Below are positions 8,461 through 16,243 of a stretch of DNA of 64,000 nucleotides, one piece after another; position 1 is the stretch's first letter, and every line of letters starts with the position of its first letter. A program made the translations under genes and the position numbers. Below the pieces are notes generated by a model that did not search any database, was not told the DNA's origin, and saw only the letters and a list, made by a program, of their open reading frames with translations. The stretch covers positions 1 to 64,000 of the forward strand of contig NZ_AFRW01000118.1 of the NCBI RefSeq assembly GCF_000220985.1, in the 5' to 3' direction. The DNA comes from Nesterenkonia sp. F. Lineage in GTDB: Bacteria; Actinomycetota; Actinomycetes; Actinomycetales; Micrococcaceae.

Positions 8461-9759
8461 TCAGCCCTGCTGCCCGTTCATCGCCTCGGCGAACTCCTCC
8501 GGCGTGATCTCGCCGACCAGGATCTTCTCCAGGTTCTCCATCAGCGGCTGCGAGACCTCGGGGGCCACCGCCTGATCCCAGGAGAGCTGGAAGTTGTCCG
8601 CCTCGCTGACCAGTTCGTCGGCGAAGGTCAGGAAGTCGGCGTTCTCCGCAGACTCGATCTCCTCGTCGATGTCGTTCAGCGGGGGAAGGTTGCCGTCGTC
8701 GAGGGTGTCCTGCACGTACTCGTCGTTGTAGAGGTGCTCGGTGATGTAGTCCACCGCGACCTCCTGCTCCTCCTCGGAGGCGTCGGCCGAGACCGACCAG
8801 AAGTTCGCCGGGTTGCCGGTGATGTTGCTCGGGTCGCCCTCGCCGGACTCCAGTGCGGGGAACTCGGTGAAGCCGAAGGCGTCGGACTGCGCGAACTCCG
8901 GGAAGTCGGCGTGGATGGTCGAGTAGACCCAGGAGCCCTGCAGCAGCATCGCGGCCTCGCCCTCGGCGAGCAGGCGCGCATCCTCGTTCTGCGAGGCGTC
9001 GACGCCGGTGAAGGTCTCGTCGAAGCCGCCCTCGTCCGCCAGCCACTGGATCTCCTCCAGAGCCCAGAGGATCGACTCGTCGCTCCAGGCGCCCTCCTCG
9101 CCGTCGACGACGGCCTGGAAGACCTCGGCGCCGCCGTGGCGGTCGGTGAGGTACTGCAGCCACATCAGCGCCGGCCAGACCGAGCCGCCGGCCAGCGAGA
9201 ACGGCGTGTAGCCGGCGTCGCGCAGCTGCGGGATGACCTCCTTGACCTCGGCCCAGGTCTGCGGGACCTCGACCCCGGCCTCGTCGAAGACGTCCTGGTT
9301 GAGGTACATGACCGCCGGCTGCACGCCGTTCATCGGCACGCCGTAGGTCGAGCCGTCGACGACGCCGTTGTTCCAGACCGACTCGTGGACGCGGGACTCC
9401 AGGTCGCCGACCTCGTCGGTGATGTCGACGACGCGCTCCTCGGCCACATACTCGGCCAGCGTGCCGCCGGTCCAGTTCATGATCAGCGTCGGCGCCTCGC
9501 CGGAGCCGACGACGGTGCGGATGCGCTCCTTGAAGGCGTCGTTCTCGAACGACTCCACCGCGATCTGCCGGCCGTCCTCGGCCTGGTCGTTCCAGCGCTG
9601 GATGTCCGACTCGACGTTCGGCCAGCCGCCGCCGGTCAGGATCCAGGCGCCGGCCCCGTCTCCGGAGCCTCCGCCGGATCCGCCGCAGGCGGAGAGGGCC
9701 AGCAGCGAGGCGGCGGCGACGCTCGCCGCGCCGGTGCGGGTGAGGGTGCGGGTGTTCAT
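8461..9759 (-). CDS. ABC transporter sugar-binding lipoprotein 1
   Basis: Extracellular solute-binding protein (family 1) that delivers sugar to the permeases downstream. 432 residues with a lipoprotein signal peptide (MNTRTLTRTGAASVAAASLL) and lipobox LSAC, then a Gly/Ser linker. The ATG at 9759 follows AAAGGA at normal spacing. Hallmarks include GWPNVESDIQRWN near the N-terminus, the hinge segment DPSNITGNPANFWSVSADAS and the C-terminal FQLSWDQAVAP. It is closely related to the next gene upstream (10009-11298), clearly a duplicate. The promoter is strong (TTGACA-N17-TAGTCT) and shares an exact 12-mer with the xylA promoter, which links it to xylose control. Confidence 0.94.
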   Translation of the reverse strand: MNTRTLTRTGAASVAAASLLALSACGGSGGGSGDGAGAWILTGGGWPNVESDIQRWNDQAEDGRQIAVESFENDAFKERIRTVVGSGEAPTLIMNWTGGTLAEYVAEERVVDITDEVGDLESRVHESVWNNGVVDGSTYGVPMNGVQPAVMYLNQDVFDEAGVEVPQTWAEVKEVIPQLRDAGYTPFSLAGGSVWPALMWLQYLTDRHGGAEVFQAVVDGEEGAWSDESILWALEEIQWLADEGGFDETFTGVDASQNEDARLLAEGEAAMLLQGSWVYSTIHADFPEFAQSDAFGFTEFPALESGEGDPSNITGNPANFWSVSADASEEEQEVAVDYITEHLYNDEYVQDTLDDGNLPPLNDIDEEIESAENADFLTFADELVSEADNFQLSWDQAVAPEVSQPLMENLEKILVGEITPEEFAEAMNGQQG

Positions 9760-9845
9760 GAGAGATCCTTTCTCATCAGGGCGAGACGCCGTCGACCGAC
9801 CGGGGAGGAGGCGGTCGCACGGCAGGTGATGCCATATGATCGGCA

Positions 9846-9889
9846 TTTCGTCTTGCCGAAAGACTAAATAGATCGAACCTGGGTGTCAA
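9846..9889 (-). promoter_or_regulatory. Promoter and operators of importer operon
   Basis: On the minus strand TTGACA (9884-9889), 17 nt and TAGTCT (9861-9866). The spacer contains AGGTTCGATCTA (9869-9880), identical to the element at the xylA -10. Immediately downstream of the -10 lies a perfect 5-bp inverted repeat, GTCTT-N5-AAGAC (9850-9864), nested with TTTCG-N6-CGAAA (9846-9861). Two different regulators could act here. Confidence 0.7.
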
Positions 9890-10008
9890 GCGCCACATAT
9901 GTCTCTGATCACACCCCGGACGCACCGCGGGCGACGGACGGCCGCCTCCGACCGTCCGCCGCCCGCGCGACGCTCCCCCGCACCCCGCCGAAGCGGGACG
10001 CCGACGAC

Positions 10009-11298
10009 TCACTGCCCCTGAGTCGCGTTCATCTCCTCGGCGAACTCCTCCGGACTCATCTCCTGCAGGAAGACCTTCTCCAGGTTCTCCAGCAGCGGCT
10101 GCACCTGCGAGGGGGCCACCGCCTGGTCCCAGGAGAGCTGGAAGGTGTCGGCCTCCTGGACGGCGTCGTAGGCGAAGCCGAGGAACTCCTGGTCCTCGGT
10201 CTCGGCGATCTCGTCCTCGAGACCGGTCAGCGGCGGCAGATTGCCGGTCTCGAGCATCCCGTCGACGTACTCCTCGTTGAACAGCGAATCCTCCAGGTAG
10301 CCGGAAGCGGCCTCCTGCTGCTCCTCGCTCGCGTCGGCGGAGATCGACCAGAAGTTCGCCGGATTGCCGACGATGCTGCTCGGGTCGCCCTCGCCGCCCT
10401 CGACGGCGGGGAAGGTGGTGAAGCCCAGGTCACCGGACTCGACGAAATCGGGCTCGTCCTGGAGCAGCCGGGAGTAGACCCAGCTGCCCTGCAGGACCAT
10501 GGCGGCCTCGCCGTCGGCGACCAGCTGACCGTCCTCGTTCTGGTCGGCGGAGACCGAGGCGAAGCCGGGGTCGAAGGCCCCGGCCTCGACGAGCTCCTGG
10601 CAGCGTTCCATGGCCTCGATGATGGCCGGGTGGGACCAGGCGTCCTCCTCGCCGGCGACGACGGCCTCGAAGACCTCCGCGCCGCCCAGCCGGTCGGTGA
10701 GGTAGGAGGCCCACATCAGGTACGGCCAGCGCGAGTTGCCGGCCAGCGAGAACGGATGCACGCCCTGCTCCTCCAGCGCGGGCACCACATCCATGAGCTC
10801 CTGCCAGGTGGTCGGCGCCTCGACGCCGGCGTCGGCGAGGACCTGCCTGTTGTAGTACAGGACCACCGGCTGCATGTTGTTCATCGGCACCGCGTAGGTG
10901 GTGCCGTCGACGACGCCGTTGTCCGCCACCGAGTCGATGAGCCGATCCTGCAGCCCCTCGGTCTGCTCGGTGATGTCGACCAGATAGTCCTCCTCGACGT
11001 ACTCCAGCAGCGTGCCGCCGGTCCAGCCGACGATCATCGTCGGCGCCTCGCCGGAGCCGACGGCGGTGCGGATCCGCTCCTTGTAGACGTCGTTCGCGAA
11101 GCTCTCGACCTGGAAGTCCACCCCCTCGGTCTCCTCGCTGTAGCGGTCCAGGTCCTCCTCGACCACCGGCCAGACGCCGCCGTTGAGGACCCACGCGTCG
11201 GGGTTCTCGTCGCCTCCGGAGCCTCCGCAGGCGGAGAGGGCGAGCAGCGAGACGGCCGAGAGGCCGGCGACCACGGACGTCGTTCGACGTGCAGGCAT
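10009..11298 (-). CDS. ABC transporter sugar-binding lipoprotein 2 (paralogue)
   Basis: Second family 1 solute-binding protein, 429 residues, with signal peptide and lipobox LSACGGSGG. It aligns along its whole length with binding protein 1: shared segments include the DPSSIVGNPANFWSISADAS hinge, GNLPPL, DTFQLSWDQAVAP and the C-terminal EMSPEEFAEEMN. It has its own promoter (TTGACA-N17-TAGTTT) 63 nt or more upstream of the ATG, so it is not simply part of the permease operon, although read-through is possible. It has no permeases of its own and probably feeds the neighbouring pair with a different sugar. Which sugar cannot be told. Confidence 0.93.
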   Translation of the reverse strand: MPARRTTSVVAGLSAVSLLALSACGGSGGDENPDAWVLNGGVWPVVEEDLDRYSEETEGVDFQVESFANDVYKERIRTAVGSGEAPTMIVGWTGGTLLEYVEEDYLVDITEQTEGLQDRLIDSVADNGVVDGTTYAVPMNNMQPVVLYYNRQVLADAGVEAPTTWQELMDVVPALEEQGVHPFSLAGNSRWPYLMWASYLTDRLGGAEVFEAVVAGEEDAWSHPAIIEAMERCQELVEAGAFDPGFASVSADQNEDGQLVADGEAAMVLQGSWVYSRLLQDEPDFVESGDLGFTTFPAVEGGEGDPSSIVGNPANFWSISADASEEQQEAASGYLEDSLFNEEYVDGMLETGNLPPLTGLEDEIAETEDQEFLGFAYDAVQEADTFQLSWDQAVAPSQVQPLLENLEKVFLQEMSPEEFAEEMNATQGQ

Positions 11299-11332
11299 GA
11301 GCGTGATCCTTTCCTCGTCAGTGCATGCGAGT

Positions 11333-11389
11333 GATGTGATTCACATTATGTGGTCCTGCAAAACTAATGCCGACGGGAACATGTGTCAA
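11333..11389 (-). promoter_or_regulatory. Promoter of binding protein 2 with palindromic leader
   Basis: Minus strand TTGACA (11384-11389), 17-nt spacer, TAGTTT (11361-11366). In the leader are ATGTGA-N-TCACAT (11334-11346) and an overlapping CACAT-A-ATGTG. GATGTGATTCAC (11333-11344, plus-strand reading) recurs exactly upstream of the msiK-like gene at 57306-57317. The spacer also contains GAACATGTGT (11377-11386), a match to the ACANNTGTTC element found at the erythrulose genes; this may be chance. Confidence 0.6.
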
Positions 11390-11452
11390 GAATCACGTGC
11401 ACAGGTGTTCACCCCCGGGTCGTCGTCACCCGGCCACCCCCTCCCCGAGACA

Positions 11453-11514
11453 CGATGAGTCCGCGGTTCGTGCGGGAAAGAACCGTCTTTCCCGCACGAA
11501 CCGCGGACTCATCG
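11453..11514. repeat. Palindromic repeat copy B, terminator-like hairpin
   Basis: The most perfect copy: a 28-bp stem with no mismatch (11453-11480 with 11487-11514) and loop AACCGT. It lies 18 nt downstream of the stop of the GntP permease gene and upstream of the binding-protein 2 promoter, so it should insulate the two. Confidence 0.85.
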
Positions 11515-11532
11515 CTCGCGCAGCGGCCTCGC

Positions 11533-12972
11533 TCAGGCGACCAGGGCGTAGACCACCCAGGCCAGCAGGAACGCCAGCACGCCGATGGCGGTGCCGATGA
11601 CCGACCAGGTCTTCAACGTGGTGACCGTGTCGAAGCCGCAGAAGCGGCCGACCATCCAGAAGCCCGAGTCGTTGAAGTGCGAGCAGGTGATCGAGCCGGC
11701 CACGATGGCCACCACGATCGCCGCCAGCCCGAAGCCCTCCAGGCCCAGCTCGGCGACGCTCGGGGCCATGATCGAGCCCGCCGTCGTCGCCGCGACCGTC
11801 GCCGAGCCCTGCGCGACGCGCACGGCGACGGCGACCAGGAAGCCCGCCAGGATGACCGGCATCCCGAAGGAGTCCAGCGCCGAGGCGATGGAGTCGCCGA
11901 TGCCGGTGGCGGTCAGCACGCCGCCGAAGGCGCCGCCGGCGCCGGTGATCAGGATGATCGAGCAGACCGGGGCGAAGGCCTTGTCCACCAGGTCCGAGAG
12001 GCCCGAGCGGATGTCCTGCACCCCGCGGCGCGGCCGGAGATAGAGCAGGTACATCGCCGTCAGCGTGGCGATCAGCAGCGCGATCGGCGTCGGGCCGATG
12101 AGCTTGGAGATGGTCAGCCCCACATTGTCCGCGGCGACGGCGCCGGTGGACTCCAGCGTGCTGAAGACCGTGTTGTAGAAGATCAGCGCCAGCGGCAGCA
12201 GCAGACAGAAGATCACCGTGCCGAACTTCGGGGCCCGCACGTGCTCGGTGATCTCCGGTTCGCCGAAGATGTCCGGCACCGGCATGTTCGGATGATTCTT
12301 CGCCAGCAGCAGGCCCAGCCGGTAGCCGGCCAGGTACCAGGTCGGGAGGCCGACGAGCATCGCGACGACCAGCACGGTGCCGATGTCGGCGCCCATCACC
12401 GTCGCCGCCGCCGTCGGGCCGGGATGCGGCGGGGTGAGCGCGTGCATCATCAGGAACGCGCCGACCGAGGGCAGCACGTAGATCATGAAGCCGCCCTGCA
12501 GCCGCCGGGCGACGGTGTAGATGATCGGCAGCATCACGATGAAGCCGGCGTCGAGGAAGATCGGGAAGGCGTAGAAGAGCGAGGCCACCGCCAGGGCCAG
12601 CGGGGCGCGCTTCTCGCCGAAGGTCGCCAGCATCCGGTCGGCCAGCACCTGGGCGCCGCCGGAGACCTCGACGAGTCGGCCGAGCACGGCGCCGAAGCCG
12701 ATGAGCAGCGCGACGCCGCCGATGGTCGAGGAGAATCCGTCGACGACGACGTCGAAGACCTCCCCGTAATGGATGCCGGCGGCCAGTCCGGTCGCCAGCG
12801 AGGTGATGATCAGGGCGAAGAAGGCGTGCAGGCGGACCTTGATGATCAGCACCAGCAGCAGCACGATCGCCAGCGCGGCGATCGTCAGCAGCACCGGGGT
12901 GCCGGGCTCGAAGGACCGTCCGACGTCGGCGGCGGCCAGGGGCGAAAGCCCGGACGACAGTGTCTCAAGCAT
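11533..12972 (-). CDS. GntP family sugar-acid:H+ symporter (copy 1)
   Basis: Imports gluconate-like aldonic or hexuronic acids by proton symport. 479 residues, about 12-14 hydrophobic spans starting TPVLLTIAALAIVLLLVLII. The family signature around the conserved PPHPGPTAAATVMGADIG (about 183-200) is present, as are the C-terminal THVSHFNDSGFW-type motif (here CSHFNDSGFWMV) and repeated glycine-rich helices. It is the distal gene of a minus-strand group headed by the TIM-barrel gene at 15.2 kb, although a 259-nt gap separates it from the dehydrogenase. The exact substrate is unknown; the neighbours suggest an aldonate that is oxidised at C3 and then decarboxylated or isomerised. Confidence 0.93.
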   Translation of the reverse strand: MLETLSSGLSPLAAADVGRSFEPGTPVLLTIAALAIVLLLVLIIKVRLHAFFALIITSLATGLAAGIHYGEVFDVVVDGFSSTIGGVALLIGFGAVLGRLVEVSGGAQVLADRMLATFGEKRAPLALAVASLFYAFPIFLDAGFIVMLPIIYTVARRLQGGFMIYVLPSVGAFLMMHALTPPHPGPTAAATVMGADIGTVLVVAMLVGLPTWYLAGYRLGLLLAKNHPNMPVPDIFGEPEITEHVRAPKFGTVIFCLLLPLALIFYNTVFSTLESTGAVAADNVGLTISKLIGPTPIALLIATLTAMYLLYLRPRRGVQDIRSGLSDLVDKAFAPVCSIILITGAGGAFGGVLTATGIGDSIASALDSFGMPVILAGFLVAVAVRVAQGSATVAATTAGSIMAPSVAELGLEGFGLAAIVVAIVAGSITCSHFNDSGFWMVGRFCGFDTVTTLKTWSVIGTAIGVLAFLLAWVVYALVA

Positions 12973-13231
12973 ACGGGGATTCTCCGTGGGTCGCCCGCCG
13001 CCTCAGGCGGCGGGATGGCGGACGAGGATGTCGTGATGAGGGGAGGTGGGCCGCGCGGCGAGGGCGGCCGCAGACGTGGTGACGACGCTCACGGGCGGCG
13101 CGGGATGCACTCCGGCCGGAGCCCGCCGTCGACGACGGCGGGCCCGGGCCGATGCGCGGTGGTGGCGGGAGCCGACTGCGCCGGGCGTCGACTGCCCGAG
13201 GCCGCGCGGTGGCCGCGCGGCCGGGCAGGGC
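12973..13231. other. Intergenic region with several GC hairpins
   Basis: 259 nt between the permease start and the dehydrogenase stop. It contains strong short hairpins: CCCGCCGCC(T) facing GGCGGCGGG around 12990-13013, CCCGCCGTC facing GACGGCGGG around 13121-13141, and a GCCGCGCGG repeat near 13200. On the minus-strand transcript these could lower read-through or process the message so that the permease is made at a different level. No gene is recognisable. Confidence 0.4.
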
Positions 13232-14221
13232 TCAGACCTGGTCGCTGCCGGTGCCGCGCGGCGCCGGACCCAGCTCGCGCAGCAGGTCGCCCATCTTCGC
13301 GTAGGCCTTGTTCCGGTAGGCGACCAGCTCGGCGGCGGTCTCCTCGTCGAAGTCGCCGGTCCAGCCCTTGCCGTTCTTCACGCCGTGGCGGCCGGCCTCG
13401 ACGTTGTCGGTGAGCATCTGCGGCGTCGCCATCCGCTCGCCGTAGGCGTCCTCGACGATGGTGAAGCACTTGGCATAGACGTCCAGGCCGGCCTGGTCGG
13501 CGATGGCGAAGGGGCCGAAGAAGCCCAGCCGGAAGCCGAAGGTGGTGCGCACGATGGTGTCGACCGCCTCGGGCGTGGCCACGCCCTCCTCGACGACGTT
13601 CACCGCCTCCTTCAGCAGCGCGTACTGCAGACGGTTGAGCACCATGCCCGGCTTGTCGGCGACCTCGGCGCCCTCCTTGCCCGAACGCTCCAGCAGCTCC
13701 TTGACCGCCGCGACGGCCTCGGGGGCGGTCTCCTCGCCGGAGACCAGCTCCACGCCGGGGATGAACGGCGCCGGATTGGAGTAGTGCACGGTGAAGAAGC
13801 GCTCGGGGCGCTTCACCGCCGGCGCCAGCACGTGCACCGGGATGGTGGAGGTGTTGGTGCCGATGATCGCGTCCTCGCGGGCGCTCTCGGAGATCCGGCC
13901 GAGGACGTCCTTCTTCACCTCGGGGGACTCGAAGACCGCCTCCTCGATGAAGTCGACGTCGGCGACGGCCTCCTCCAGCGTGCGGCCGGCGGTCAGATTC
14001 GCCCGGATGGTCTCCGTGGAGCCGGCCGGGTAGAGGCCCTGGTCCTCGAAGTCCTGCGCCTCGCCGAGCAGACGCTCCAGGCCGCGGCGCGAGGCCTCGA
14101 CGTCGACGTCGACGATCTCCACGGTGTAGCCGGCCAGCGCCAGGGACTGGGCGATGCCGCCGCCCATGTAGCCGGCGCCGACGACGGTGACGGTGCTGAT
14201 GGACTGGACTGTGGATGTCAT
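13232..14221 (-). CDS. 3-hydroxyacyl-CoA dehydrogenase family protein, L-gulonate 3-dehydrogenase-like
   Basis: NAD-dependent dehydrogenase of 329 residues. Rossmann fold with VVGAGYMGGGIAQSLALAG (about 13-31) and acidic VDVD ending the second strand; catalytic-type HYSNP motif (FFTVHYSNPAPFIPGVE, about 143-160) with the Ser-Glu region of the family; a C-terminal all-helical domain (KPGMVLNRLQYALLKEAVNVVEEG). Single-function members near sugar-acid permeases are usually L-gulonate 3-dehydrogenase (lambda-crystallin type) rather than fatty-acid enzymes, and no CoA-pathway gene is nearby. AGGAGG precedes the ATG. It sits 43 nt after the TIM-barrel gene in the same operon. I infer oxidation of an aldonate at C3; carnitine dehydrogenase and 3-hydroxybutyryl-CoA dehydrogenase are alternatives. 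Confidence 0.85.
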   Translation of the reverse strand: MTSTVQSISTVTVVGAGYMGGGIAQSLALAGYTVEIVDVDVEASRRGLERLLGEAQDFEDQGLYPAGSTETIRANLTAGRTLEEAVADVDFIEEAVFESPEVKKDVLGRISESAREDAIIGTNTSTIPVHVLAPAVKRPERFFTVHYSNPAPFIPGVELVSGEETAPEAVAAVKELLERSGKEGAEVADKPGMVLNRLQYALLKEAVNVVEEGVATPEAVDTIVRTTFGFRLGFFGPFAIADQAGLDVYAKCFTIVEDAYGERMATPQMLTDNVEAGRHGVKNGKGWTGDFDEETAAELVAYRNKAYAKMGDLLRELGPAPRGTGSDQV

Positions 14222-14264
14222 GGGGGACCCTCCTGGGTGATGGTCGGGCAGTGTCGGGATGCGG

Positions 14265-15206
14265 TCAGCGAGGCAGGGCCGAGGCGAGCACGCCGCGGAT
14301 GTAGTCGCGGTTCTCGGCGCAGACGCCGATCGAGTCGGAGCCGTAGTGCTCGCAGCAGAACGGGCCGGTGAAGCCCAGCTCGAGCGCGCGGCGGATCATC
14401 CGGCGGTAGTTGATGTAGCCGGTCTTCAGCGGCGTCGGGGCGGAGAAGTACGCGCCGGTGGCCGGGTCGTAGTCCCGCGAGTAGTTCTTGATGTGCCAGA
14501 AGTTGATGTGCGGCAGGACCTTCTCGTGCATCTCCTCCGGCGTGCCGCCCAGCTCCTCCAGCGGGCGGTGCAGTCGCACCAGATTGCCCAGATCCGGGTT
14601 GAGGCCGACGGCGGGGTGGTCGACCTCCTCGAGGAAGGCCACCGCACGCTCGGGGGTGCCGATGAAGGTGTCCTCGTACATCTCCAGGCTCAGCTGGATG
14701 CCGTTGGCCTGCGCGTGGTCGCCGAGCTCGCGGACGCGCTCGATCGCCAGCGGACGCAGCGCCGGGTCGTCGACGTGGCCGGCGGCGTGCCAGAACCACT
14801 GCGCCTCGGCCTGGGCGGGGGTGAAGGCCTGCATGAAGCCGGTGTTGACGATCGCCGCTCCGAACGTCGGAGCGATGTCGATCAGCCGGTGGGCGTCGGC
14901 GAGGTTCCGCTCACCGTGCTCGGCGTCGACGACGGAGTTCCGCGTCATCGAGATCGACGAGATGCCCAGTCCCTCGGCGGCCAGCACGCCGCGGAACTCC
15001 TCCAGCCGCTCTGCGGAGAGCCGATGCAGCGGCAGCCAGGCGTCGGTGGGATCGATGTGGTCGAAGCCCAGCTCGCGCATCTGCCGCAGGCAGTCGGCCC
15101 AGTAGGCGGCCTCGGCCTCGTGCACGGGTGTGCCGTCGGGCGTGGCGCTGCCGAAGGCCAGCATGTTGCCGGCGATCGGCCAGGTCTCAGCGTCGTGGGC
15201 GATCAA
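14265..15206 (-). CDS. TIM-barrel sugar isomerase/epimerase-like protein (possible 3-keto-acid decarboxylase)
   Basis: AP-endonuclease-2/xylose-isomerase-like TIM barrel, 313 residues. Metal-site residues are visible: Glu in LSLEMYED, Asp in GLNPDLGN, His in NFWHIKNYS and Glu in PFCCEHYGSDS. The likely start is a TTG at 15204-15206 with a perfect GGAGG nine bases upstream; an earlier in-frame GTG has no ribosome site, and the operator at 15251-15288 lies upstream. It heads a minus-strand operon with the C3 dehydrogenase and GntP permease and is divergent from a GntR regulator. By analogy with OiaC at 21.6-22.4 kb, a member of the same superfamily next to another aldonate dehydrogenase, it may decarboxylate or isomerise a 3-keto-acid. 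That is inference; the fold is clear. Confidence 0.85.
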   Translation of the reverse strand: MIAHDAETWPIAGNMLAFGSATPDGTPVHEAEAAYWADCLRQMRELGFDHIDPTDAWLPLHRLSAERLEEFRGVLAAEGLGISSISMTRNSVVDAEHGERNLADAHRLIDIAPTFGAAIVNTGFMQAFTPAQAEAQWFWHAAGHVDDPALRPLAIERVRELGDHAQANGIQLSLEMYEDTFIGTPERAVAFLEEVDHPAVGLNPDLGNLVRLHRPLEELGGTPEEMHEKVLPHINFWHIKNYSRDYDPATGAYFSAPTPLKTGYINYRRMIRRALELGFTGPFCCEHYGSDSIGVCAENRDYIRGVLASALPR

Positions 15207-15250
15207 CGGATCGAACCTCCAGAATCTGCGGACGTCGGCGTCCACCGGCC

Positions 15251-15288
15251 ATGTGACGCACACTACTGTCACATATCCAATAGGATAT
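15251..15288. promoter_or_regulatory. Operators between TIM-barrel operon and GntR gene
   Basis: Two adjacent palindromes in the divergent region: ATGTGAC-N10-GTCACAT (15251-15274), perfect 7-bp arms, and ATATCC-AATA-GGATAT (15273-15288), overlapped by CCAATA-GGA-TATTGG (15277-15291). The second is AT-rich in a GC-rich background and has the size of a GntR/FCD operator, so autoregulation and repression of the operon are likely. The first could bind a Crp-like or other activator. Confidence 0.6.
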
Positions 15289-15398
15289 TGGGAAGTCGGT
15301 GACGTGACGTGTCGCACCATCGGCCCGACGACCGCATGATGAGAGAGGGCTCCGCGGCATCGAGCGCCCGGAGGACGTCCAGCTAGGATCGAGGGATC

Positions 15399-16148
15399 AT
15401 GACGACTTCCCAGCCCGCCGCCGAGCCCGGCCCCGACGACGTCGGCGCGCGCCCGAGCCCGTCGATCTCTCGGCGCGCGCTGCGCGACGGGGTCTACGAC
15501 GCGCTGCTCGAGAAGATCCTGGACGGCTCCGCGCCGGCCGGCAGCTCGCTGACCATCGACGCGCTGGCCCGCGAGCTCGCAGTCTCCCCCACCCCGGTGC
15601 GCGAGGCGCTGGTGCAGATGGAGCACACCGGCCTGGTCACCCGCGAGGCGCTGAAGGGCTACCGGGTGGCCCCGCCGATGTCCCGCGAGCAGCTCGAGCA
15701 GCTCTTCGACATGCGGCTGATCCTGGAGCCGGCCGCCGCCGCCCGCGCGATGGCCCGCATCGACGAGCTGCTGCCCGAGCTCCGCGCCGCCCACGCCCGG
15801 CACGAGGCCGCCGCCGAGCGGGTGCGCCGCCGACTGGACGCGGGCCGGCCGGCCTACGGCGAGGGCTTCGCGGAGCTGCGCGAGTACTTCACCTCGGACT
15901 GGGCCTTCCACCTGGCGATCGTGCGCGCTTCGGGAAACGTCTTCCTGCAGCAGTCGCTGGACTCGCTGCAGACCCACATCCAGCGCATGCGCCAGACCGC
16001 CGACCACGGCCGGCTGGACATGGAGGAGGCCGTCGCCGAGCACGCCGAGGTGCTGGCCGCCTTCGAGACCCGCGAGCCGACCACGGTCGACGACGCCCTG
16101 CGGCGCCACCTGCACGCCGTCGCCGGCCGCGTCTCCTCCGACGGCTGA
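15399..16148 (+). CDS. GntR family transcriptional regulator (FCD domain)
   Basis: 249-residue regulator. N-terminal winged helix (about 28-95): GVYDALLEKILDG then LTIDALARELAVSPTPVREAL and the wing GLVTREALKGYRV. The C-terminal helical FCD ligand domain has the family metal residues in the pattern MRLILEP, DWAFHLAIV, AEHAEVLAAF, RRHLHAV. A TAGGAT hexamer (15384-15389) ends nine bases before the ATG, so the mRNA is leaderless or nearly so. It is divergent from the TIM-barrel/dehydrogenase/GntP group and is its likely repressor, with the sugar acid or a breakdown product as ligand. It is followed by palindrome copy C. Confidence 0.93.
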   Translation: MTTSQPAAEPGPDDVGARPSPSISRRALRDGVYDALLEKILDGSAPAGSSLTIDALARELAVSPTPVREALVQMEHTGLVTREALKGYRVAPPMSREQLEQLFDMRLILEPAAAARAMARIDELLPELRAAHARHEAAAERVRRRLDAGRPAYGEGFAELREYFTSDWAFHLAIVRASGNVFLQQSLDSLQTHIQRMRQTADHGRLDMEEAVAEHAEVLAAFETREPTTVDDALRRHLHAVAGRVSSDG

Positions 16149-16164
16149 TCTGCCTCATCACCCG

Positions 16165-16230
16165 GGCGATGAGTCCGTGGAAGGTGTGGGAAAGATGCGA
16201 TATTCCCACGCCTTCCACGGACTCATCGCC
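16165..16230. repeat. Palindromic repeat copy C, bidirectional hairpin
   Basis: A 28-bp stem (16165-16192 with 16203-16230) with a single T/G mismatch that is a wobble pair in RNA, and a 10-nt loop. It lies between the convergent ends of the GntR and lactonase genes. Confidence 0.85.
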
Positions 16231-16243
16231 GGGGCGGGCGCGC

